Of a stretch of 64,000 nt of DNA, positions 43,561 through 56,700 are shown one piece after another; the first letter of the stretch is position 1; each line of letters begins with the position of its first letter. The notes beneath the pieces are model-generated. The model had not been told where the DNA came from, ran no database searches, and worked only from the letters and a program-made list of their open reading frames with translations. Location of the stretch: positions 32,938,296 through 33,002,295 of the forward strand of contig OY747703.1 in the NCBI GenBank assembly GCA_963556495.2, given 5' to 3'. The stretch is from Valencia hispanica (taxonomy: Eukaryota; Chordata; Actinopteri; Cyprinodontiformes; Valenciidae). The translations under genes and the position numbers were made by a program.

Positions 43561-44084
43561 TATGAATAAAATGAAGCAAGTTTTCAGATGATGCTCTTTC
43601 TTGGTCACGGTTCTATCTGTAAATGTTACGTTAAAGTGTCTGAGAGTAATTATGTTTCCGTAAAGAAAACTGACATGTTTCTGCGTGTGCTGCCAGCAGG
43701 GGTCACATGTTAAAGTTCTGGACACTGCATGCCCAAGCAGTCTAGCATTATATTCATTACCATTTCACACAAACACACTCACACACACACTCACACGATA
43801 TGTGGACAACATTCCACAACAGCAAAGAGTCGGGCGGCACGAACATCCTGAGGAAACAACACTCACTTCCTGTCAAATTAAGCCAAGTCGATGGCTGCTT
43901 GGACTGATAACCGCCGCCACTGAGTGAGGTAAAGCACCACCTCTGTGTCTGCTCCCACCCACCAAATCCTGGTCCATCCTCACCATGCGCACACATTAAT
44001 GTACAGTGCCCGTGAGAAAGCTCCAGTCTCTTTCACCTAAAGGACAGTCACTAGCGCAAGGAGCCTCGGAGTTCCTTAGACAGA
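43561..44084 (+). promoter_or_regulatory. pecam1 upstream region and 5'UTR (inferred)
   Basis: About 0.5 kb between a probable repeat and the pecam1 ATG. It carries the ETS/GATA-like motifs at 43865-43910 and a CA-rich stretch near 43770. No TATA box is obvious. The promoter extent and transcription start are inferred from position only. Confidence 0.4.
43865..43910 (+). promoter_or_regulatory. candidate ETS and GATA sites in pecam1 promoter
   Basis: ACTTCCTG (43865-43872) matches the ETS core on the minus strand, and TGATAA (43905-43910) matches WGATAR. They lie 175-220 bp upstream of the pecam1 ATG. ETS and GATA factors are established regulators of endothelial genes including PECAM1. TTCCTGTC is also one base from the FOX:ETS composite half TTCCTGTT. 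Such short motifs occur by chance, so the call is tentative. Confidence 0.4.
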
Positions 44085-44127
44085 ATGGGCCTTCTGCCAC
44101 TGTTCACCTCCACGCTCCTCTTCAGCT
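44085..44127 (+). CDS. pecam1: pecam1 exon 1, start codon and signal peptide
   Basis: The 43 coding nt begin ATGGGCCTTCTG and encode MGLLPLFTSTLLFS, a hydrophobic signal peptide, ending at GTAAGA. The start was chosen because it gives the signal peptide and joins in phase to the following mini-exon. Confidence 0.8.
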
Positions 44128-47100
44128 GTAAGACTTCTCACCTTCTCACCCTCTCAAAGAGGAGATGGTTGATCTGACCCTCACTAACCTGGTGATTTCT
44201 TTTCTTTTCTCCAACCCTTCCATTCAGGGACAGCTCTGAACACAGGTAAGCATATCCTAAAGTAAATCAAATCTGGTCTAAAATTGCCATGTGAACAGAC
44301 TGATATGTCCATGAGGGATTTGTTTAGTATTTTAGTATTTAGATTTAGTATTTGGGTGTTTATATTTAGCGTGGAGTTACTAAACGTTGTGTAAGAGCAG
44401 AAATACTCCTGTTTGTTCAGTGGAAACACTCATGGCCGTTATCAGAGTGTTCTGATCGCTGGTTTCTGCTGTGGTGGAAAAGTTGTGGTGGGAAGTGTTG
44501 GGAACTTGCTGGCGAGCATTGTCACACGCCTCTGGAGCTGCTCGGCGATGGAAGGTGTGGGTCTGTTCACATCAGTCATAGATACAGATCAGTAAGGCAG
44601 CAGGTCCAGGATGGAAGGAAAGTCTATATTTTAACTGCTCTTTCGTTGGGCGCTCAAGGCTGGATTAGTTCCCTTAAACGTCTGATATTTATATTTTGTT
44701 TCATATGGCTGATTTCTTGACTAACAAAGTCCATACTGTGAAAAATTGAGAAGTTTAAATATCATTTTTGCACCAGTGTTACACTAACCTAAGAAGTAGG
44801 AAAGTAATAAAATAGAATATATTAAAAATGGCTTCCAGGGTTAAAAAAATATTAAAATAATTACAATCTAACCAATGTTTGCTATAATAGTTGCTATATT
44901 ATTGCTAATAATATAATTGATATATATTTTCAGCTAGTTAGGTAGTTAATTGGATGAGAAATCGTCTCCAGCAATATTCAGTACTATGACTCTTTTTTTA
45001 AAATTATTATAAATTATGTAATTAGTGAAATGTTGATTTTTGTGAAAGGCTTTCACCTCTAACTAATTTTTCAGTGTAATCATTATGCAGGTAACACCTT
45101 TTTTTAAATTTCAGATTTTTGGTTTTGAAAAATGATTGTCAAAACCAGATATTTACATAGATGCACGTTATCACTGTTTGAGAATGACTAAAACTAAACT
45201 TCCGCAATTTCTTAGATCAGTTTGGATTAAGATGACAGATTGGGTTGTTTTTTTTTGCCTTCTTTAAATTTACTGCAGATGTTTACATACACCAAGATCA
45301 ATTGATTTGGAAAGCCCTATCCCAGTTGTGTTATAACATTGTAAGATTCAGATTTAATTTACAACATTTTAGTTAAATGGAGGCTTATATGTGGATTTAT
45401 TTTAAAGCAACATCTAAAACGCACTGCTGCTTGTTGTGACATAATCATCCTGATAAGAAAATCAGTCAAGATAGAAAAGGAACTGTAGACCACCTCAAGT
45501 TTGGATCCTTTAGTAGCATTTCATGATACCTAAATGTGCAACGTCCGTCTCTTTATGCAAGTTTAAATGCCATGGGAGTGTCCAGCAATCACACTTTTCA
45601 GGAAGGAGACGGATTCTGAGTCCCAGAGAGGAACCTACCGGTACTCTTTGGTGTAAAATGTGCACATCAGCCCCAGAACCATAGCGGAAGATTGTGAAGA
45701 TGTTGACTGTTGAAATAGATGACATCACAAGGAAAGAACATTATATAGTAAATTTGAGACAACGTCTCAGGGCATCAGCCAGAAAGTTAAAACCTGGGCA
45801 CAAATCAATGTTTTAAATGAACAGTGACCCTAACCCTACCACCAAAGTTAATATTATTAATCCTATATTACCTAACCTACCTGAAAGGTTCAGTTTTATG
45901 TAATGTCAGACAGTGAAAACAAAAGCTCATGTATGATTTTATAAAGTGTATGTAACATCTGGTTTCAGCTGTATGAATTAGTTTGCCGTGAATCCAAAAT
46001 ACTAAACAGCTGAAATGACTTGTTGAACATAGTATATTTAGTGCACATTTATTATCTTCCTTGTTAAAAAAGGAACACTTTGGGCCCTCATCCAGCTTTG
46101 TTTGTCCCACAGTTTCAGTTGTTTTAGATGTTATAATTACTGTTTCAAGTTCACATATGAGCAAGTTTGGTTGATTAGCCGTTTTCTTGTAGCCATTAGC
46201 TGACATGTGAAAATCAACGCACATCTACCTTCCTGTAATACTTATTTTTCTATTGTCTTTCCTATTTTGAAGAGTGGCTTTTTTTTTTTTTATTTCTTAA
46301 CATGGGATATTTTCAATCACAAAATTTGTGTACTCAGATTAAAGATCAGATTTTTCTAGTGTCTCGTTATGCTTCTGGCTTTTTACACATCTGTAACAGC
46401 TCTCTAAACACATGAAGAATGCTGCATTTAAAGACAATTTTTAGTGTTTGTTTTAGAAGGAGGGTCCAAATGCAGCGAGCAGTGTACATGAATGTTTTAG
46501 TAAATGAATAAACAAGGAAACTTATAACAATAATGCTGAAGGACATGGAGGTAAACATAAAGATTGTGGAATGACTGAGCTGCTGCGGAGGCAGTCGGCT
46601 AATCGAGTCCATGACAAGGAATATAGACGGGAGGAACTAAGAAAACCAGAAAGCTTATATACACTGAGAAGGAATGGCACAGAAACCTGAGACCCAGTGA
46701 CAAAGCAGATGCAGGCAAACGAGAGAGGGGGGAGCAGAGGGAGATTGGAGATGAATTGCAGCTGGGCAGGGGAGCTGAATGGCAGGGAGGAAACAGAGAA
46801 GGAAGACAAAGGTGTAAGCATAAATGTCAAAGTAAGAAGTAAACTAGCACCGGAGTAACTGATAAATATAACATCTAAGTAAAAAAGAAATCACACTTAA
46901 GGAAAAGATCAAAAGAAGAAGAAAACATAGAAGGAAAAATAATATGAACACTAAGCAGAAACTCAAATCACAGACCAATAATCCTAATGCGAGAAATAAA
47001 ATAAAACAGAAGCAGCACAGAGGAAAATGATGAGATATGATTTTAAAAAATGGTCAAAACCGAAACAAAAACGAAACTCAAAGTAAAAACACCTAAGGAT

Positions 47101-50100
47101 CCTAGCACTATTAGACTATTTTGCACATTCTTTTTAACTCCAAAATGTATATTTTACTTGTACAAATGTTTATTCAATACACATTATAAATACATTGTTG
47201 AGAGTAGTTTAACAAACTACCTGCTATGGCAAAAAGTTATTGAAGTAGAGTTTTTTATATTATATTAAACAACACAGTGGCAGAGCCGAATTACACTGCT
47301 GCCGTTACACATTTTGTTTGGGTTTTTTGGACAGTGTGAAGATCTATTCAAGCATATTAACAATATGTAGTATGCTTTATTCCAAACTTGTAAGTCCAAT
47401 TTCACAGGTAACAAAAAATAAATTGTACAAATAGAATAAAAGAAGCACAATACAACGTGCCAAAAATAGCATCTGAAAACCCCCCAAAAAGCAATAGAAT
47501 ATATCAAATAATTTACAGTCTGGTTCCTTATATTTGATTGAACCTGCTATTATCTAGGCTCAGTTTGGAAGCCCAGAAGCAAATCTGAGCCCTGCACGTG
47601 CCTTGTTTCCCCATCATCAGCCCTGCCAGCTCCTGCTGAATAATGCTGGGCGTGGGCCAGAAACGGCGTGCTCTGAAATGGTGCTATGTCCCCTGAGCGA
47701 CCTGTTTGTTTAACAAAGTGCTTTTCCTGTCTGCTAAAGGTTTGTTTACTGCCCCTCAACAACCCAGTCTAAGTCACAGCAGCAACCACTCAGCTGAATG
47801 AGTGATCTGGTAGTTTGACGTTGGCATTCAGAGGCTTTCTGCCTCAAACTGTCCTCATTTCTGAATGTGCTTTACTCTCCTCTTGAAGATGAGTCAGGAT
47901 CAGGCTTGTTGCTGACGTTAAAATGGAAACAGGTCTTGCTTGTGAGCGCCATGTCTGATATGCAGCCCTGGGTTAGGTTTCTGTGCTTATGTTGACTAGG
48001 TTTATTGTGTTCTTCTGAAATCCTGAAAGTTTTAAATGTTACATACGGTCTCAAATATCCATACACCCCCACTAATATTTGTAGAAATCTACCATGGCAA
48101 ACTGAAGAGAAACTAAATGCTTTTTGTAGTCCTCAACAAACTTATGGCATAATTCTTGCAGTATATTAGACAGAGTATGGGGGCCTCTAACCAAATATTA
48201 GTGGGCATGTATGCATATGTTTAAGCCTGTTTGTGGTGCATTCAAACTTGTGTTGTTTTAAAAAGTTATTATTGTTGTATAGTTACTCCACCCTTAAAAA
48301 GACAGTTCTTTTTCATGTGTTTCAGTAAAAGCTCAAAATGATTTATGCTGATGATGAGTGTGTGTAAAATTCTTAGCAGAAATGTTTGATGCTGACTCTC
48401 AGGAAGCCAGATTTGCTGACCCATATATCCCCTCCCTGTCAGAGATGCAAATATTTATCTGTATATTTTTGTCTCTTTTGCTCCTAAAAATAATTAACAG
48501 CTTCTTCATTGGATTGACCGCTAAAAACCTCTGCAAAAGCCAGATTTAATTTGGACAGATAGGCATAAAATATAAATACTGCAATGTCTAGGAATCACCA
48601 CGTACGCCTCCAAGGAAGCCATTTGATTCCTCAAAATTAGTGTTGTCAAAGTGAGCTTCCCACTTTTAGTTAGACTTCTTTAAAGTTAATATTGGTAATG
48701 TTTTCAGGTCATTATTCTTTATTTCACACCCCAGCTTTAAAAATAACAAAAGTGGAGCTGTCCATCTTGCCCAGTGCTACTGTGATTCGAAGCGCCAACG
48801 TGACTTTGAGATGCGAAGCTGAGGTTCTCACCTTTGGGACAGAGGCACTGAATCGTGTGTACACCATATACAAGGATGAAACGGTAATCTACAACAAGAC
48901 AACCAGCTCCTCTGAGGATTTTCTCTACTACCTGCCGGAGGCCAGAGTCTCCAACAATGGCAAGTACAAGTGCCAGATAAACATTATGGGAGAGAAGAAG
49001 GCCAGTGAAGCTGCAGTACTCACAGTCACAGGTGGGTGTTTTTATCTGAGGATGTGGTGTGAAGGGTCTCAGATTTTAACTTACAGACTCTGATGGTATA
49101 AAAAAAAAACAACGAAAAAAACATAATTAAAACATTACAAGAACATTGGTGAAAAAAGGAGACATATTTTTTTCAGTAAAAGCATCTCCAATGGTCCTTT
49201 TAACATGAAATTTACACCAGACCTCGGTATCAACCCAAGTAATTCACATATGCAAGGAGGAAAAATAAGTTACAGGTAAAAGGTTAAAATTATGAAGGCA
49301 ACAGGTATGAAATATGCTTACTTAAAAATGTTCAGTAAGAAAAGCCTTTCTTGAAACTGACATCTTCTATATGTCTCTTGCAGAAACTAGTCGCATGCAT
49401 TGCTCAGGTGTGATTGATGCATTGTTTCACACAAAGTGTTTTCAAACCTTAAATGTTCCAGAGACCTCATCTATCCACTCTGATCTTCCGCTTATTTTCA
49501 TAGCTTTTTACTGGATTCAAGTCAGATGACTGATTGGGCCATTCAAGAAGCGTTATTCTTTCTTTCAGTTTATTATCATATTACTTGAAAATGCATCCTT
49601 GTTTCATCTTTATTCATCTTCAGATTATCAGTTGGTCCTCAGTTGATTTTTCCATGTGTCCGTCCTTCAGTTATATTAAGTCTGCCAACACAGCCCCTCA
49701 CTGGTGATGTTCTACCTCCAAATGTCACTCCCTGTTATGAAGTATGAAGGGTGATGTATAGTATTATTCTTTCTTCAAACATAGCGTGTACAATAATGTC
49801 AAAAAAATCATTTTAGTCTCCCATTATTTGATTAGCTTGAGCAAATGTTCTACAGCAAACTTTAAGTCAGCTTAAGTCAACATGCTTTTTTTCAACAGAG
49901 GAATTTTGTGCAGTGACTGTCAACAGAGACCAAAGTTTTGAATCTATTGTTTTAAATAAATAAAAAACTATACCTGCTAATTCTAGGCCTTTCTAAAACT
50001 TTTTTGATGTTGTGTTTCTTGTTTATTGGACAGCTCTTCTGATTATTGAGATGACTACCCTTTTAGATGAAAAATTAAAAGAGCACCTGGTTATTGCTGG

Positions 50101-53100
50101 CTTATGGTCGAACAATGATCTTTCCACTTCCCAGTGGTGTTAACTGAGCAATCGATAGTCTAGAAATATTGCTGAATGAGATAACATTGGTATGTTTTGC
50201 AACAATATGGTTGTGAAAGTCTAGGGAGCTCTTTGTTTTTACGCATAATGAGATGTTTCATGAGCAATACCTTGATGATGAGATAACATTTCATAGTCCA
50301 TCAAAGTTTTTGCTGCTCAATTTTATCAAATGTTCATATACTTCATTACTTAATACCTGTCTCATTCTACTGTTTTACACACATCTTTAATCAGGGTAAA
50401 ATTCATTTTGAATTATTTGTATGTGTGGATTATGTAGGTTGTTACAGATATAGTTTAAGTTTTTGTCAGTAACCACTTTATTAACATAGTCACTGAGAAA
50501 AACATTCACACATTCAATATTTATTTTCCATGCTGTATATTAAAAAAAGTCAACTTTGTTGTGATTTGAAGTTGCTTGACACTTTAGTCTTTAGTCTTTG
50601 GTATGCATTAAGTTTCACTCACGTTTCTGCTATGTTCACTGGTTGGCAGGCATGTCAACGCCCACTCTACATCTTGACAAATCTAACATCACTGAAGGGG
50701 AAGGTGTAACAGCCAGATGTTCAGCACTGGGTGAGACAGGTTCCCTTTTGTTCACCTTCTATGATGGCTCCAAGGAACTCAATGATGTATCGGTGACCTC
50801 CGACCAAGTCACTTTCTTCCCTAAAGGCGTTGGGGAGCACATTATTTACTGCACCTACTCTGTTTTCATCATGCCAAACTCATTTAAGTCCCAACAAAGC
50901 AACGCAATCACTGTTACAGTTAAAGGTATGTTGGGTTTCTTTATTGGTCAGCTTTTCCAAGTCTCTTTGCACCTCATGGTTTATGGGTTTGTCTCCACAG
51001 AACTTTCCATCGAGCCAATCCTGGAGATTTCCCCACAGGATGATGTCTATGAAGGTGACGTTCTCAACATCACTTGCTCAGTTAGTGACTCTGTGGAGGG
51101 CTACAAAGCTGTAGAGCTCTTTCTGAGTCATGGCATCGAAATAATCAAGAGTGGAAAGACAACTATCCATGCTAGCTGGACTGCACGTGCAAGGGGCCCA
51201 AGGCTTACCATTCAATGCAGGTTATTTGTAGGAGACGTGGAAAAAGTCGTCAACAAGACAGTTTCAGTGACCGGTGAGTGGACACGGGGCAGATAAAGTC
51301 ATTGCATGGAAATCTTTTAGTTTTCTTGGTCATTAATCGTATTTTGATTTAGACTATTTCAGCAGATTACTTTTCTGAAACAGATCCACATATTAGACTT
51401 TACACTGTTGACTTTAGTGTTTATGTGATAAATGGTTTGTTCTCAATCTATTCACAGAGCTGTTCTCAGTGCCCACTCTCAAGATGTCTGCTCTCGATGT
51501 CTTTCAAGGGGAAGAGATTCAGCTAATCTGTAAAAGCGAGAGGTTGTCTTATGATAAACTTTTAGGAGAACACCTGATTTACAGCCTTGAACCTAACGAG
51601 TACCACATAAGTCGAGAGAGGGATGGAGAATTTTTTCGCAATGCCAAGGCATTTGATTCCAACTATACATGTACAGCTGCTGCAAAAGGAATCAAGAAGA
51701 AGAGTAATGTACTGACTGTACGTCCTAAAGGTGAGTACACCTTTTATTTGCTCAAGTACACCCCCTTTGGTCTTTAATATGTGTTTTACCAATCCTGCAT
51801 TTAAAGGGGTGTTTTTCATGTCTAACCAAGATTATTTTTGATTTTCATCTATTTTCTTAAACATAATGATGTAGTGGACCCCATTGTGTTTGGGTTTGTA
51901 AACTTTAGATACAGTTTCAAATTAGTTTAATATCTGGTGAGGGTCTGATCATTCCAAAATTAAAACATAGAATTGAGTCGATTTTCTAAGATAAATCAAT
52001 TTCTTCCAGACGGAAATAACATGAACTGGTTACATTAATTTATATTAGTCCTTAACATATCCTTTTTTATATATATATTTCAGATCCATGTATGTTTTTC
52101 TGTAGTTTTCTCAAATCTCTTGAGTTTGAATGCTTTCCTGCCATTTGATTTTGATTTTTTCTAAATATTTTCCAAGATTCTCTTGGAAGTCCTTTCTTGA
52201 CCATTGTAAAAAAACTACATTGTTTATTATTTGTGCTTTGAAAATAATTCTCCCACAGGAAGGTTCGATGCTTCTTTGTAGCTTGCCATCACCAGTGTGT
52301 GAATGTGTGAGTAAATGGGGGAATTACTTAATGTTGTGTGAATTGCCTTGGGGTCCTCAAGGACTAAATAAAGCTATACATGGTTTGTATAGTAGTGTAG
52401 CAACAGTATAAAACTGCATTATCTAAAACACTTTCCCTGCTAAGTAAATCAGGCCTGAAGTAGAAGAAAAGGATCAAACTCAAATTTCAAATCTTGTAAG
52501 TTCCGTTTTACCAAGTCTTTTACAGTCTACATACAAACATTTATAAGGAAGGTATGGCAGATTCAAAATGAACTTAGAATACACTGGTCAGGCTTGTAAC
52601 ATGAAAAGAGATGTGGATGGATGGACAGACAACTACTGTATATGGATAAATTGATGTATGGATAGCTGAATATATCGATGGATGGATGGACTGAAGGATT
52701 AACTTCACAATTTCTTGAACAAACCAATGGATGGATGGATAGATAGATGGATGGATTGATGCTATACAAGTACAGGCCATTTACCATTTTATTGAAAAAG
52801 TTGCTTCTGGTCAACTTCTGCTGTTTTGAAACAACTTAACATTGGTTTCTAACTGACCTGACCACCTTACCACTTTACGTTCTAAAATATTTTATGCTAC
52901 ATTAAACAACAATGTCACCAGATATATATTACAGACCTAAAGATCCCAAATAAATGGAATCAATGTAATTAACATTTATTGCAGTCCAATAAACCAGTGG
53001 TATTGTGACAACGATACGTGTGCAATAAATTGTGCAGTCCTATGTCTTGTAGTTTTTTGTATTCTTTTTTTGTGTGTTTGTTCATTTGGAGCAAAAACAG

Positions 53101-53730
53101 GGCCTAGTCATTCCACACAAAAATCTATCCTTAGTCTTTTTTTCTTGTCCAAACACAAAAAAATCTGTTTGTCAGTCATTTTGAAATTGATGTAAATCAT
53201 TTTGAGGTTCCAAATATAGTACAATGATAATGATTTACATTAACTTGGTCACTCCTGCACCATAAAAATATTATATCCAGTATTTTCACTCTGGATTTTC
53301 TTTGTGTGTGTGTGTGTAGAAAACTGTAACCTAATAATTACAATTGCTATGAATTTGAATGTACGCACTTAAATTTGAATGCCTACATGACTTTTCTGGA
53401 CATGAATGAAGTGCCTTTAAATGACAGTTGTGCTGTGTAAAAGAACAAAATTGAATTGAAATTTCTTGTTTGGTTAGCTAAGGGTAATTTTATTTAAGAT
53501 TTGTGTAATTTCAATAAAGCATCAGAGCACTGAGGTGAGACAACAGAAAATTTAGGTAAAGAATCATCACAGATGAAGCATTTGCTACCCATAAAGCTAT
53601 GCACTAAACTTCTTCAAAGGAACTGTTCTGCAAAATGAGAGCATCCAATTTGATCATACTGCTTCCTTTTACTTGTGCTTACTAAAACAAAGTTTTTGAA
53701 GTGTTTTCTGTCAATGATACCACTTACTCA

Positions 53731-53764
<34 letters not shown>

Positions 53765-56700
53765 CTTCCCCCTTTTTAGTTCCTGTCTCGGTTCCAAAGA
53801 TTTGGGTCTCTGGCATTCCAGTCCTTGGGAAGAAAGTTGAAATCTTCTGCCTGTCAGATACAGGCACCCCACCCATCACCTACACCCTGTGGAAGACTAA
53901 GGAACAAAACGAAATTGCCACAGTTCAGATGTTCAGAAAACCTGCTAACTTTACAATCTACATCAGTGAACCTGGAGAACTGTATGAGTACCGTTGCAGG
54001 GCAAGAAATAGTGACAGGAAGCCTCAGCTAAGTGACAAACTCCAAGCATCTGTCATAGGTAAATATCTAAATCTGATTAAAATAAAAATAAAATTCACTT
54101 TGTTAATATCTCAGATTGCTTTGTGTGAAAACCAGACTAGTTTGCTAAACATTCTCAAGGGTAGAACTGCTTCAGCTGTTAGGCTTAACAGGTTCTACCC
54201 CATAGTGATGCTACCACCAGCATGCTTTATCATTGGAGTAGGTTTCCTGGTGTATAACATGTTTTTGGCTTCCTGATGACAAAACATTTTGTTTGGGCCT
54301 TATTTTAAGTCTGTATGTCCAAAAAATATTCTTTTTGTTTCAGTTAATTTCACTGTTTTTGACACCCCCGTACAGCCAATAAATTAAAACAAAATAGAAC
54401 AAGTGATTGTAAAGCAACACAACTTTATGGGATTGATTAATTTTTGTGAGTTAAAGGGAGTATCTTGATATTTAGAGATGGTATTTTTGACCCCAATGAT
54501 TTCCCTTTTTTTCCCTTAGAGCCTATGACCGAAGCACATCTGATGGTCCTTCCTGTCACTGGCGACATCTCAGAGGGAAATTTGGTCACCCTCATTTGTT
54601 CTTTCATAGGCACACCACCTGTAACAGTTAGGTGGTTCAGGGATGCTGATCTAAATCCCCTGCAGACCACAACCACAAATATTAACACCACAAACTTCCC
54701 ATTCAAGCTGTCTAAGGAGCACAGCGACAAGTACTACTGCGAGGCTGAGAACCGTGCCAACTCTGTTAAAAGTAACAGAGTCAACTTAGTAGGTGAGACT
54801 GATTTTTACTCAATATCTGTAAACCAGCTTATCGTTTCTCATTCTATCCTCCAAATTCTTTAAAAGTAAAACCAGCTATTTAATTGGTTATTTAGTCAGA
54901 TCTGTTAGTATTGTTTACCTTCTTATGAGTGTAAAATATGGAGGAAACTTAATCATTTCTTTTTAAATACTGCACTGTAATCATAATGTTCATTTGTCTT
55001 CATGAGTTAAAAACGTTTTAGATTTTGATATTTTGGGGTAAACTCAGAAAATATAATTGGCTGTCCCACTTTTCTGTCTAATTTGATTTAAACTTGGACT
55101 TTGGCTAGCCCCCTCCAGCTATAGGGCCAGAAACTGATGGCAGCATCAAGCAACATTCTCCATCAGGATTTTCTGGATCAGAGCAGAATTCATGGTTCCA
55201 TCAGTTGCAGGGAGTTTTACCAGGCTCTGAAATAACAAAGGAGGCCCAGATCCAAGGGCGTAGGTTTGTTTTTAAAATTGCTGGGGACAATAACCATAAA
55301 CAAGAGTGTGGTTTGAAGATTGGTGGGGACAATAAATAATCATTCATATATAGGTATTTATCCTTCTGACGGTTTATTATAATATACACTGTGGTGTAAT
55401 AACAGGTGTAAACATTGAAAGCCCATTGTGTTTTATTTTGTTTTTCAAACGGTGCTGAAAACCGTCATTAGACTGTTGTCTGGGAAAGATCATGTTTATC
55501 CACATCGTGGCACAAACAATAATGTTGGCTACATTAATAATATGTTTGCCCCAGAAGAAGAATGCGCAACAAGCAAAACAAACGCATTTCCCTTAAAACC
55601 CTCGACGTTATGTGCGCAGAAACTTCAATTGTAACTTCACTACAGTTCTGCATAAAATAAGTATCAGCTGTGCAACATTACAGATAAATAAAAGAGGAAA
55701 TAATTTATTGTTATACGGGGTCACGTTATTTCCCCTTTTTTTTTTACACAAGCAGTTTACAATTCACATCTCTGACCACTTGTTGCAGACAGGCAGACAT
55801 TTTCAACTTTACACAGAGTTCAGGTAGCTGAATCGATCAAAAAAAGATTCCTATGAGAGCATTTGACTGATTATCATCTCAGACCTGGACACGTATTCAA
55901 AGCATCACTATCTGAGAGCTCAGCTGACAGCACCATGGAGAGTTACCGAGGGATTGGAGCGTGTAGCTGCGGCGGACACAGACCGATGGCGGTTTTAAAT
56001 CAACGGGCGGGTTGGGTCGGGATTTAATCTGGAGATAACTGTGGGTAAAGGGTCGGGTTAAAAATTCATCTTAATGCATCGGGGTTGGTAAAAATGGACC
56101 AGTGCAGGACTCTGCAACAGTAAAATGTATAATTTTACTGAAATTACTTTCTATTTAAAACATATGAGACGGAAATTAGATATGCAAGCAGAAACTATAG
56201 TGGAAACATATTTATTTTTATGCAGCTTTGAAGACAAACCGATCAGAAAAATTGTTGCATGACTGGAAGATGGGCTTACTCTGACAGAAATCATGCAGTG
56301 CATGCGCACCTTGCTCCCTGGGGGAAGCACGCACAGACCTGTGCCATCCTTAGATGCATGATGTAAGATAACAAATTGTGGGCAGCTTGTTGTGCAGTTA
56401 GTTTCCAAACCACGTAATTCAAAGGTACATACAATTTTAGACTGTAGGATGTGTGCCAAAGCGTAGCATTTGAGGGAGACATTCCATTAGCGAACTTGAC
56501 TTTAAGTGACTTACAGGTTTCTTTGAAAAATAGTTCCTCATGTTAAAATTCTTCCTTTTTGCTGCCATCCTTACTCGCTTTTGACACTCATGTGTCGCCC
56601 ACGTTGAACATTAGTCCTCTCGCAGACTGGGAAGTTCTCCTTGCAGATTTGGCGCTGCTAACAACCAGACATAGCTGCAGAGTCTCACCTGACAGCAGGG

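Noticed and set aside
52563..52814. Minus-strand frames with HPSIYPSI repeats
   Set aside because: Product of imperfect GGAT tandem repeats.
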